Of a stretch of DNA of 64,000 nt, positions 33,833-41,852 are shown one piece after another. Position 1 is the stretch's first letter; every line of letters starts with the position of its first letter. The translations under genes and the position numbers were made by a program. Origin of the DNA: Flavobacterium daemonense (GTDB taxonomy: Bacteria > Bacteroidota > Bacteroidia > Flavobacteriales > Flavobacteriaceae); assembly GCF_007341385.1 (NCBI RefSeq), contig NZ_VJYD01000012.1:110069-174068 (forward strand), given 5' to 3'. Below the pieces are notes generated by a model. It was not told the origin of the DNA and did no database searches. It worked only from the letters and a program-made list of their open reading frames with translations.

Positions 33833-34635
33833 AGAGTGTTTTCATAACGTACACGATACACATGAAGCATTTTTTCTAAGTCCTGAGTTTTTATATCTAA
33901 CTCTCCAATATCAATTTTTTCATTATTAAATGCCAAATACGTTGTGGAATTTTTTCCTCTTATTTCTGTAAAAACTCTGTCATTTCGTATGTTTTTCCAT
34001 TTGACTAGATTTTCATCCTTAAGTTTTATTCCTTCTGCATTAAATATAATTTGTGGACTTTTATCTCGTAATTTTTTAATTTGTGTATAGGCAGAATAAA
34101 GACTAATTCCGACGAAAAAAAGTCCGAAATAATGTTCGTCATATAACAAGTAAATACCTAAAACAAGCATTCCTAGACCAAGTAACAATGAAAAAAGAAT
34201 GATGATTCTGGAGTTGTAAACAACAGTTTCTTTCGGCACAGAAATGTCATCTTTGAAAACATCTTTTTCAAGAAATTTTTTCTCTAATTGTTTTAATTTT
34301 TGTTTTTGCTGATAATCCTTGAATTCTGTTTTTTCAAACCAGCTTCCACTTTCCCAAATCAATTTTTCTTCGACTGCCTTTCGTTGTAATTCGTGGACAT
34401 TTCTAACATTTTCATATGCCCAAATTTTCCATTGATTGACAAAATAACTCCATACCAACCAACCTGATAAAAAGCCTAATGCAAATCCGACGGGAATGAT
34501 CCAGCCATCAAATATTTTTAAATAGAAAAGGTAAATTCCTCCTCCAATAACGCCAAAAGTTACAATCATTGGCAAATGTTTTAATTGCCATCTGCCTTTG
34601 CTTAAAGCTTGTTCTACGGTTACAGTTTCGGTCAT
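33829..34635 (-). CDS. Hypothetical membrane protein
   Basis: A 268-residue protein with two pairs of hydrophobic helices (about 22-65 and 145-185) separated by a charged, coiled-coil-prone stretch rich in KQKLKQLEKKFLEKD. The C-terminal 80 residues (SPQIIFNAEGIKLKDENLVK then WKNIRNDRVFTE) look like a small beta-rich PH-like domain of the kind found at the end of EbsA/YcxB-type membrane proteins. No family assigned. The 3' end overlaps that of btuD by 4 bases on the opposite strand. Codon use looks ordinary. Confidence 0.7.
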   Translation of the reverse strand: MTETVTVEQALSKGRWQLKHLPMIVTFGVIGGGIYLFYLKIFDGWIIPVGFALGFLSGWLVWSYFVNQWKIWAYENVRNVHELQRKAVEEKLIWESGSWFEKTEFKDYQQKQKLKQLEKKFLEKDVFKDDISVPKETVVYNSRIIILFSLLLGLGMLVLGIYLLYDEHYFGLFFVGISLYSAYTQIKKLRDKSPQIIFNAEGIKLKDENLVKWKNIRNDRVFTEIRGKNSTTYLAFNNEKIDIGELDIKTQDLEKMLHVYRVRYENTL

Positions 34636-34686
34636 TTTAGTTTTGGTTAAAAAGAGATTTTTATTGGGTTGATTTCGGTTAAATAG

Positions 34687-35142
34687 TTAAACTTTCAAAC
34701 CAATCTGTCTCTTAGCTTCGCCAACAACAAATGCTACAGAATTTGCGATATTAAAAGAACGAATAAGCGGTGACATCGGAATGGTTAAATGATTTTCGAA
34801 TCTTGCCATAAATTCCTTGCTCAAACCCACGCTTTCTTTTCCAAAAACCAACCAATCACCGTCCTGAAACTCATTTTCTAAATACGATTTGTCCGAATGT
34901 GAACTCATTAAAAATACACGCGAATGATCTGGAATTTGTTTTACCCATTCGTCCACATTTTGATATTCGGTTACATCAAGATGCACCCAATAATCCAAAC
35001 CAGAGCGTTTCAGGTTTTTGTCGTTAATTACAAATCCAAAAGGGTGAATCAAGTGCAGACGACTTTCGGTACCTACGCACAATCTTCCAATATTTCCGGT
35101 ATTATTTGGTATCTCAGGTTCTACAAGAACAACGTTTAGCAT
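34687..35142 (-). CDS. trmL: tRNA (cytidine(34)-2'-O)-methyltransferase
   Basis: A 151-residue SPOUT methyltransferase that 2'-O-methylates the wobble base of tRNA-Leu isoacceptors in E. coli. All three SPOUT motifs are seen: LVEPEIPNNTGNIGRLCVGT at the start, DWLVFGKESVGL in the middle (knot), and LTIPMSPLIRSFNIANSVAF at the end. The 151-residue single-domain length is that of TrmL/YibK. The next gene upstream is another RNA modifier, the rluE-like pseudouridine synthase, separated by an AT-rich repeat. Confidence 0.93.
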   Translation of the reverse strand: MLNVVLVEPEIPNNTGNIGRLCVGTESRLHLIHPFGFVINDKNLKRSGLDYWVHLDVTEYQNVDEWVKQIPDHSRVFLMSSHSDKSYLENEFQDGDWLVFGKESVGLSKEFMARFENHLTIPMSPLIRSFNIANSVAFVVGEAKRQIGLKV

Positions 35143-35146
35143 TTTT

Positions 35147-35227
35147 TTTGAGTTATGAATTATGAGTTATGAGTTTTTCAAAAATTATCTAATTATCTAA
35201 TTGCCACATTATCTAATTATCAAATTG
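35147..35227. repeat. AT-rich repeat with 7-base units, running into the rluE-like stop codon
   Basis: 35149-35175 consists of TTATGAA/TTATGAG heptads. 35181-35227 is ATTATCTAATTATCTAATTG CCACATTATCTAATTATC with AAATTG, the same sequence type as 6665-6753. The repeat covers the last few codons and the stop of the rluE-like gene (35213), so repeat sequence encodes its C-terminal residues. Confidence 0.7.
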
Positions 35228-35779
35228 TTCCACTTCGCGAACTTCTCCTGCTTTTAGGTTTTGCAAATATACATTTCCAATCCGAACGCGAACTAATCGC
35301 AATGTTGGAAAACCAACTGCAGCGGTCATTTTTCGAACTTGGCGAAATTTCCCTTCGTTTACAGTAATCGAAGCCCAAGAAGTTGGACCATGACGTTCGT
35401 CTCTGATTTTTTTGGCTCTAATTCCAAAATCAGGAATTTCGGTTACAATTGAAGCCTTGCAACGCTTTGTTTTGTATTTGCCGCCATCAAGTCCAATTTC
35501 GACACCTTTTTGCAATTGTTCAATCGCTTCGGGCGTAATTAAACCATCAACCTGAACATAATATTCTTTTTCGAATTTTTTGCTTCGTACGAGTTCGCTC
35601 ATATTGCCGTCGGTTGTCAATAAAAGCAAACCTTCAGAATCTTCATCGAGACGACCAATTGCCATTGTTCCTTCGGGAAAATCATACAATTCTCCCAAAA
35701 GCTTTTTCTTTCTTTTTAATTCATAAATAAATTGGCTCAAATAGCCGTAAGGTTTAAAAAGAATAAAGTGTCGGTGCAT
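35213..35779 (-). CDS. rluE: RluE-like pseudouridine synthase (RsuA/RluB/E/F family)
   Basis: A 188-residue rRNA pseudouridine synthase. It starts MHRHFILFKPYGYLSQF with the family KP-x-G motif, then GTMAIGRLDEDSEGLLLLTT with the catalytic aspartate in GRLDxDSEGL, then KEYYVQVDGLITPEAIEQLQ and KFRQVRKMTAAVGFPTLRLV. There is no N-terminal S4 domain, as in RluE, which modifies U2457 of 23S rRNA in E. coli; the exact target here is inferred. The last codons (QFDN) lie inside an AT-rich intergenic repeat, so the natural C-terminus may have been altered by it. Confidence 0.88.
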   Translation of the reverse strand: MHRHFILFKPYGYLSQFIYELKRKKKLLGELYDFPEGTMAIGRLDEDSEGLLLLTTDGNMSELVRSKKFEKEYYVQVDGLITPEAIEQLQKGVEIGLDGGKYKTKRCKASIVTEIPDFGIRAKKIRDERHGPTSWASITVNEGKFRQVRKMTAAVGFPTLRLVRVRIGNVYLQNLKAGEVREVEQFDN

Positions 35780-35847
35780 TTTTTAATTTTTTGCAAAGAT
35801 AGTTTCTTTGGCAAAATTAAATGACGATATACTGCAGATAACTATTT

Positions 35848-36045
35848 TTAGTCTTTCATTTTTTTCAGCCATTGGTACACAAACCAAATTACGGTAATGC
35901 CAAAAATGACAATCAATAAAGTATAATAATCTTTGAAAAAGTCATGAAAATAACTTCCAATAAAAATATAAGCCGAAGCCATGCATAATTTTATCAGAAT
36001 AAATTCGGCATTCGACCAGCTGGTTTTGATTTTAAAGAAATTCAT
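35848..36045 (-). CDS. Small membrane protein, hypothetical
   Basis: A 65-residue protein: a short amphipathic start (MNFFKIKTSWSNAEFILIKL), one helix through ASAYIFIGSYFHDF, a second membrane helix YYTLLIVIFGITVIWFVYQW and a basic end LKKMKD. The ATG at 36043-36045 gives a complete unit in an otherwise free gap. Small two-helix proteins of this form are frequent in flavobacteria. No function recognised. Confidence 0.6.
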   Translation of the reverse strand: MNFFKIKTSWSNAEFILIKLCMASAYIFIGSYFHDFFKDYYTLLIVIFGITVIWFVYQWLKKMKD

Positions 36046-36187
36046 AATAATGATAGTTAAGTTCTTGTAATTAAAGATAATGATTTTTTAAAAGATGGCA
36101 ATTATAAAACAAAAGCAACCAGAAGCCATAAAGTTTTCAGATTTAGAATTCGTAATATTATAGGTATGAATTTAAAATAATAAAGTT

Positions 36188-36562
36188 ATGGAAACGAATG
36201 ATTTAGGTGCGAAAAAGATAAACGGAGTACAGAAAAATATAGACGAGGCAAAAGGTAAAAACGTTTCACACGATGGAAAAACGGAAGACGCAAATTTGCA
36301 AAAAGAACTCGTAGCAGATAAAGACGGAAATAAAGAAATTGTCGAAAGAGCACGAAATGAAAATGAAGATATCAAAAAAGAGGTAGACCAAATAAATCCG
36401 AATAATCCAAATGCAAATCGTGGTGTTGAAACCGACGAAGAAGCCAAGAAAACAATCGAAAACAAAGATAGAAATTCGGATATCACGCCAAACCGTTATC
36501 CGAATTCAAATCCCGAAAGTCATGAAGACAGAGGAAATATGAAATTAGACGAAGAAAGCTAA
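36188..36562 (+). CDS. Highly charged, probably disordered hypothetical protein
   Basis: A 124-residue protein made almost only of D, E, K, N, R, S and P, with no cysteine, no tryptophan and no membrane or signal segment (METNDLGAKKINGVQKNID, then NPNNPNANRGVETDEEAKK, ending GNMKLDEES). Such composition predicts an intrinsically disordered, heat-soluble protein, reminiscent of stress or desiccation proteins, but no family motif is seen. Coding use is supported by a clean start, a 125-codon open frame and normal codon choice. It stands alone upstream of a broken dehydrogenase gene. Confidence 0.65.
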   Translation: METNDLGAKKINGVQKNIDEAKGKNVSHDGKTEDANLQKELVADKDGNKEIVERARNENEDIKKEVDQINPNNPNANRGVETDEEAKKTIENKDRNSDITPNRYPNSNPESHEDRGNMKLDEES

Positions 36563-36716
36563 AAACATTACGGATTTTTTTGTTCACAAATGCAATTTTA
36601 ATATCAAATAACATTTCATTAGCATATCGAGTTAATGTTATTGTAAAGTCAGGTTTTAGCTGGGTTTTCGGGCGATAACTTCGTAAATTGTAAGGACAAA
36701 TTTAAATACTAAGAAT

Positions 36717-37468
36717 ATGGCACTTTTAGAAAACAAAGTAGCTTTTGTATCTGGCGGCGGTTCAGGAATTGGCCGTGCTGTTGCAGAAGCTTATGCTCAA
36801 GAGGGAGCAAAAGTTGTCCTTTCGGATATTAATGTTGAACATGGCGAGGAAACCGTCAAAATTATAAAAGACAGCGGGGCGAGGCCTTTTTTGTAAAGGG
36901 AGATTCGTCTAGCGCAAGTGATAACAAGCGTATGGTTGAGGTTGCGGTTTCAAAATATGGACGTTTAGATATTGCTTGCAATAACGCTGGTATGGGTGGA
37001 CCAGCAAAACCAACAGGAGAATATGAACCTGACGCTTGGGATCGTGTAATTGCACTTAATTTGAGCGGTGTTTTTTATGCATGCCGTTATCAATTAGAAC
37101 AAATGGAAAAAAACGGTGGCGGAAGCATTGTAAATATAGCATCTATTCATGGTCAGGTTGCGGCGCCAAATAGTCCGGCTTATACGGCATCTAAACACGG
37201 CGTGGTGGGACTGACAAAAAATATTGCCGCTGAATATGCGTTGAAAAATATCCGCTGTAATGCCGTTGGTCCCGGTTATATTGAAACGGCTTTATTGAAA
37301 GATAATATGACTCAGAATTTAATGGATGCAGTTGCCGCAAAAGCGCCGATGAATCGTTTAGGAACTGCTCAAGAAGTTGCAGATTTAGTTGTGTTTTTAA
37401 GTTCTGAAAAATCATCATTTACAACTGGAAGCTATATTATTGCCGACGGAGGTTATACTGCGATTTAA
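36717..37468 (+). pseudogene. Short-chain dehydrogenase/reductase with a one-base frameshift
   Basis: Read from the ATG at 36717, the protein starts MALLENKVAFVSGGGSGIGR (NAD(P)-binding TGxxxGxG-type loop) and runs 59 codons to a premature TAA at 36894. The +1 frame then continues as a perfect SDR: NNAGMGG, SIVNIASIHG, catalytic YTASKHG, and IADGGYTAI at the end. Adding one G to the run GGGG at 36876-36879 restores SGGEAFFVKGDSSS and a 250-residue protein, the normal length. So either a one-base deletion in a G run has inactivated the gene, or it is a sequencing error, or it is corrected by slippage. Everything else is conserved, so loss would be recent. Confidence 0.9.
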
Positions 37469-37490
37469 AATTTTATCGTAAACATTTACA

Positions 37491-37524
37491 AAAAGCTGTC
37501 TTGTTTCAAGACAGCTTTTTTTTT
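37491..37524 (+). terminator. Rho-independent terminator after the dehydrogenase gene
   Basis: AAAAGCTGTCTTG (37491-37503) pairs with CAAGACAGCTTTT (37507-37519) with a 3-base loop and a T run to 37524. Confidence 0.92.
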
Positions 37525-37775
37525 GCTATTATATTTTATTCAAAAAATAAAAGAAGTATTTTCGTACTAATAAAGAGGCTTTGATTGAGGTAGTCTTTTT
37601 TAATCAAAAGGCTTCTGTAAACGGATTTTCTTGAGAATAATTAAAATTTAAAGATAAAAAAGCAGTTTTTTGTGATGGATTTTTATAAAATACCTAACAA
37701 TAACTTCATGCTTTTACAATATTCTCTTAACTTTAAACAAGATAAATTTGAATTCTAAAACTTATAACGAAACGT
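37525..37775 (+). promoter_or_regulatory. Intergenic region with candidate -7 element for the secreted nuclease gene
   Basis: The 307-base gap between genes holds the terminator above and TAAATTTG at 37743-37750, 25 bases before the ATG at 37776. No -33 TTTG at fitting distance and no other structure seen. Confidence 0.45.
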
Positions 37776-40700
37776 ATGAAAAACAACTACTCTTTTCGTC
37801 ATTTCATGACTTTTTTAATTTTATTTTATTGCTTCGCGCTAAATGCGCAGACAATGCCAACCGCACAATCGTTACCGTACACTCAAAATTTTGACGGATT
37901 GGCGGCAAATGCTACGGTTTATCCGGATGGTTTTCAAGGCTGGTTAGTGAGTTCAAGTCAGAACACAGCAACTTACAGCACAGCTTTAACAGGTGATAAA
38001 CCCTTAATAGCCAACAGTACGGCAAATACGAACAGTGGAAACATTCACAACTATAACGGTAAAATAGGTTTTTTAAATACCACTAGTGCAGATTTTTCAA
38101 TTGGTTTTGCATTTTCAAGCGCCAATACTACAAGTATCAGAGTTCAATACGATGCTATGATAATTCGTAATGTGTATGATGGAACAGCGAATAATCGTCT
38201 TCAAGAAATGGGTTTGCAATATCGAGTTGGAATTACGGGGCCTTTTATAACGGTACCTTCTAGTGCATACTCTAATAATAGTGTAATACAGCAAACTACG
38301 GCAGTTACAACTCCATTAAATAATACTACAACAAGAATAAGTGTTACTTTGCCATCTGATTGTGATAACCAGCCAATAGTTCAAATAAGATGGATTGCAA
38401 GATTAGTTTCGGGTAGTGCAGGTTCCCGCCAATCTTTCGCAATTGACAATATAGATATTAGAAGTGATAATACACCTCCTGTTTCAGTAGCTGGTTATCC
38501 TAAAGCGGCGAATATTACATCTTCAGGATTTGATTTTGTCAACAAAATAAATGAAGCTGGAAAAACATATTATGTATTGTTGCCAGGCGGAAGCGTAGAA
38601 CCAACAATTGCGCAAATAAAAGCAGGTCAGGATGCGGCCGGAAATGCAGCTTTGCAATCTGGTTATTTAAACATAACTGATTCGTCTCTGGAATATTCGA
38701 AAAGTTTTACAGCGCTAAATTTTAACACTACTTACTTTGTTTTCTCTATTTCAGAAGATCTTTTTGGGAATCCGCAAACTGTAGTCAATAAAGTTGAAGC
38801 AACGACTTTAAGTGTAGCAAATCCTGAAATTTCTACTACCAAAGCTTCTTTAGATTTAGGCTTTTCAGAATCGAATTATGAAACTAATTCATTAAGTTAT
38901 CAAGTTCAGGCATCAAATCTAGCTGCTGATGTAGTTTTAACTGCTTCGGCAAATTTTACAATTTCAAAAGACAATACCACATTTGCATCATCGCTGACAT
39001 TTGTCCCTGCTGATTTTGCTTCAAATGCTACTCCAACGGTTTATGTAAAATTCAAGCCAAATGCAATTGGCAGCGTTTCTGGACAAATAACACACGAATC
39101 AACCGGCGCAGTAACTAAAACGGTCTCACTCACAGGAACAGGAATCAATCCTTATGCTCAAGGTTTTGACGATGCTAATGTTTTGACTAATAGTGGATGG
39201 GCGCAATATAATGTTTCTGGAACGGCAAATAACTGGATGTACACCAGTACAGCTAGAAATGTAAATTCTGGAACAGGCGCTGTTTTAATGAACGGATTTT
39301 CAGATACAAGTACGCCAAGCAAAGATTGGTTGGTTTCTCCAAAATTGCATTTAGATAATTTTAATGATTCTCCATTATTATCTTTTTACACTCGTAAGTT
39401 TTATGCAGGTCCTTCTTTAAAACTATTGGTTTCTACAGATTATGATGGAGTGAGCAGTCCTGAAACCGCTACATGGACAGAGATAAATGGAAATTTTCCG
39501 ACAACGACAGGCAATTATGTTAAGTCGCAATATATAGATTTGAGCGCTTTCAAAACGAGTCATACTTATGTAGCGTTATATTATGAAACTACAGCGGGAG
39601 GAACAAACAATGCTTCTGAGTGGTCATTTGATGATTTTGCTATTACAAATGAAACAGGTTATGTAGATGCAAATCCTGTTTTAGATTTTGGAGTTGTAAA
39701 TCAAAATACAGTTTCAGATGCGCAGTCATTTAGTTTCAAAGCTTCAGGATATGGTGATATTACGGTTACTGTAGCCGCTCCATTCTTAATATCAGCGGAT
39801 AATATTTCATATGGAACAACTGCAATAGTTTCTGCTGCAGATGCTTTAGCAGGAAAAACGCTTTATGCAAAATTTGCACCAACATCTAAGGTGTTAAAAA
39901 TATCAGGTGCTCTAACAGTCACAGGAACTTCCTTAAACAAACAAACGGGTTCTTTAGTAGGTTCTTCTCTCCCAAAATCAGATACTTTTGATGTGGTTAC
40001 GTACAATATGGAGTTTTTTGGTGCTCCTACGACTGCATACGGTCCAGCTGATAAAGCTTTGCAATTGCAAAACGCAGTTAAAGTGATGAACAAATTAGAT
40101 GCCGATGTTTATGTAGTTCAGGAAATTTCGAGCGATGCGGCCATTGATGATTTAATCAAGGAAATAAATATAAATGGTAAATCATTCCGTAAAGTAGTTT
40201 CTACATCTTGGTCATATTCTTGGGATCCAACTTCAGATCCTAGTTATCCGCCTCAGAAAGTGGTTGTAATTTACAATGAAAATACAGCTACGGTTAAAAA
40301 TACCCGCATAATGTTTAAAGAATTCTATGATGAATTGCGTGCCGGAACCAAATCTTTAGCAAATTATCCAGGAGGAAACAGTAATTTCTTTTCTTCGGGG
40401 CGTTTGCCATATATGGTAACTTTAGAGACTAATCTTAATGGAGTTAAAAATGAAATCAAATTTGTAGATCTTCATGCACGTGCAAACAGCGGAACTGACA
40501 TTTCGAAATACAATATGCGAAAATATGACGTAGAGGTTTTAAAAGACAGTTTGGATGCTCATTATGCTAATTCCAACATCATTCTTTTAGGAGATTATAA
40601 TGATGATGTAAAAGCATCTGTTATTGCAGGGCAACCATCTTCTTATCAAGCTTATGTAAACGATACTAATAACTATAAAGTACTTACTTTAGAAATAAGC

Positions 40701-41177
40701 CAAGCAGGTGCTTTCAGTTTTTTAAGTTCGGGCGGTTTCTTAGATCATATTACGATTTCTAATGAATTGTTCGATCAATATATTAATGAATCAATTGCAG
40801 TTTATGATCCGCGCAACGATATTGCCAGTTATACAACAACAACTTCAGACCACGGACCCGTAATTGCACGTTTTAATCTTAAGCAACAACTTTCAACGCC
40901 ATTTTTTGAAAATAAAAACGGATTTTACGTAAAAGCTTATCCAAACCCTACATCTGACGTAGTCAATTTTGCTGTTAAAACTAACGAAAGCAAAAATCTT
41001 AAACTAAGGCTTTATGATTTAAACGGACGCACTATAGGAAACGCAGTTGAACTTCACAGCAGCGAAGATGTAAATACAACGGTAATGTCCTTGCATAATT
41101 TAAATTCAGGACTTTACATTTATACGATATCCGAAAATAATAAAGTAGTTTATAAAGATAAGATTCTGAAAAAATAA
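37776..41177 (+). CDS. T9SS-secreted endonuclease/exonuclease/phosphatase-family multidomain protein
   Basis: A 1133-residue secreted protein. Signal peptide to about residue 25 (FALNAQ). Residues 30-220 and 465-630 look like choice-of-anchor-J type jelly rolls (LPYTQNFDGLAANATVYPDG; YAQGFDDANVLTNSGWAQYN). Residues 350-455 and 640-725 are Ig-like modules (LDLGFSESNYETNSLSYQVQ; LDFGVVNQNTVSDAQSF). Residues 735-1040 form the EEP catalytic domain: VVTYNMEFFG, VQEIS, HARANSG, LGDYNDD and SDHGPVIARF supply the metal and catalytic residues. Residues 1050-1133 are a type A T9SS C-terminal domain (KAYPNPTSDVV, LYDLNGR, GLYIYTI). It probably cleaves extracellular DNA for nutrition; a phosphatase is possible. 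Single gene. Confidence 0.93.
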   Translation: MKNNYSFRHFMTFLILFYCFALNAQTMPTAQSLPYTQNFDGLAANATVYPDGFQGWLVSSSQNTATYSTALTGDKPLIANSTANTNSGNIHNYNGKIGFLNTTSADFSIGFAFSSANTTSIRVQYDAMIIRNVYDGTANNRLQEMGLQYRVGITGPFITVPSSAYSNNSVIQQTTAVTTPLNNTTTRISVTLPSDCDNQPIVQIRWIARLVSGSAGSRQSFAIDNIDIRSDNTPPVSVAGYPKAANITSSGFDFVNKINEAGKTYYVLLPGGSVEPTIAQIKAGQDAAGNAALQSGYLNITDSSLEYSKSFTALNFNTTYFVFSISEDLFGNPQTVVNKVEATTLSVANPEISTTKASLDLGFSESNYETNSLSYQVQASNLAADVVLTASANFTISKDNTTFASSLTFVPADFASNATPTVYVKFKPNAIGSVSGQITHESTGAVTKTVSLTGTGINPYAQGFDDANVLTNSGWAQYNVSGTANNWMYTSTARNVNSGTGAVLMNGFSDTSTPSKDWLVSPKLHLDNFNDSPLLSFYTRKFYAGPSLKLLVSTDYDGVSSPETATWTEINGNFPTTTGNYVKSQYIDLSAFKTSHTYVALYYETTAGGTNNASEWSFDDFAITNETGYVDANPVLDFGVVNQNTVSDAQSFSFKASGYGDITVTVAAPFLISADNISYGTTAIVSAADALAGKTLYAKFAPTSKVLKISGALTVTGTSLNKQTGSLVGSSLPKSDTFDVVTYNMEFFGAPTTAYGPADKALQLQNAVKVMNKLDADVYVVQEISSDAAIDDLIKEININGKSFRKVVSTSWSYSWDPTSDPSYPPQKVVVIYNENTATVKNTRIMFKEFYDELRAGTKSLANYPGGNSNFFSSGRLPYMVTLETNLNGVKNEIKFVDLHARANSGTDISKYNMRKYDVEVLKDSLDAHYANSNIILLGDYNDDVKASVIAGQPSSYQAYVNDTNNYKVLTLEISQAGAFSFLSSGGFLDHITISNELFDQYINESIAVYDPRNDIASYTTTTSDHGPVIARFNLKQQLSTPFFENKNGFYVKAYPNPTSDVVNFAVKTNESKNLKLRLYDLNGRTIGNAVELHSSEDVNTTVMSLHNLNSGLYIYTISENNKVVYKDKILKK

Positions 41178-41195
41178 GCAACTTATTATAATTTA

Positions 41196-41228
41196 AAAAG
41201 ACAGTTCAAATTTTTGAACTGTCTTTTT
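41196..41228. terminator. Bidirectional terminator
   Basis: AAAAAGACAGTTCAAA (41196-41211) and TTTGAACTGTCTTTTT (41213-41228) form a nearly perfect stem between convergent genes. Confidence 0.92.
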
Positions 41229-41232
41229 GTTT

Positions 41233-41766
41233 TTACTGTTTTTTGTCAAGCAGATATTCAGCACGATTCAAATCTGTTTCACTAGAAACAAATAAAAAAT
41301 ATTCCAGTTGCCATTTCTTTGTTTTTTTTGCTTGTTTGCTCTCGGCTTCATCCCATGGTGGATAAACTCTCATGGCTCTTTTGCCTTCTTTGGTTTCTGT
41401 CGAAAAAATAGCTTTTTCCAGCAAAACATCTTTTGGGAAAATGAATTGCCCTAAAAGAGCGTCTTTCCGGACACTCACAATTACAAAATCAATGACATCC
41501 GTAGTATCAAAAGGCTCGATGATTCCGAGTCGGCTTCGTTTCCACAAAGTCACAAATTGCCCTGTCTTTGTCGGTGTAATTTTGGCCTCGCGATAACAAA
41601 TGTGTTTTTCATTCATCCAAAAGCGATAAGCACGATATTCCATGCTCTCACTTTCTTGCTGAGGCTCTGTGCAGTCAAAATCAAAGTGATCATAAACCAG
41701 TTCTTTGGCTAAAATTAAATCCTTTGGGAGAGATTTGTCGTTGGGCCAGTGGTTTTCTACGATCAT
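41233..41766 (-). CDS. MepB family protein
   Basis: A 177-residue cytoplasmic protein of the MepB family, named after the third gene of the S. aureus mepRAB efflux locus. Family features: EYRAYRFWMNEKHICYREAK, ITPTKTGQFVTLWKRS, GIIEPFDTTDVIDFVIVSVR and GQFIFPKDVLLEKAIFS then GKRAMRVYPPWDE. Its biochemical role is unknown. The ATG at 41764-41766 (MIVENHWPND) is the first ATG; an in-frame TTG 33 bases upstream is possible. No efflux pump or MarR gene is near, so the staphylococcal context is not kept. An imperfect 17-base tandem repeat (TAGGTTTAGGG twice) lies just upstream at 41806-41838. Confidence 0.85.
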   Translation of the reverse strand: MIVENHWPNDKSLPKDLILAKELVYDHFDFDCTEPQQESESMEYRAYRFWMNEKHICYREAKITPTKTGQFVTLWKRSRLGIIEPFDTTDVIDFVIVSVRKDALLGQFIFPKDVLLEKAIFSTETKEGKRAMRVYPPWDEAESKQAKKTKKWQLEYFLFVSSETDLNRAEYLLDKKQ

Positions 41767-41852
41767 TTTGAGAGGACTGGCTTCTAGGCTTGTTTTCAAA
41801 ATTATGTAGGTTTAGGGGTTACGTAGGTTTAGGGTGTTAAAGTTACTATTTT

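Noticed and set aside
41233..41766. MepB as part of a drug-efflux locus
   Set aside because: No MATE pump or MarR regulator is nearby; the neighbours are unrelated genes.
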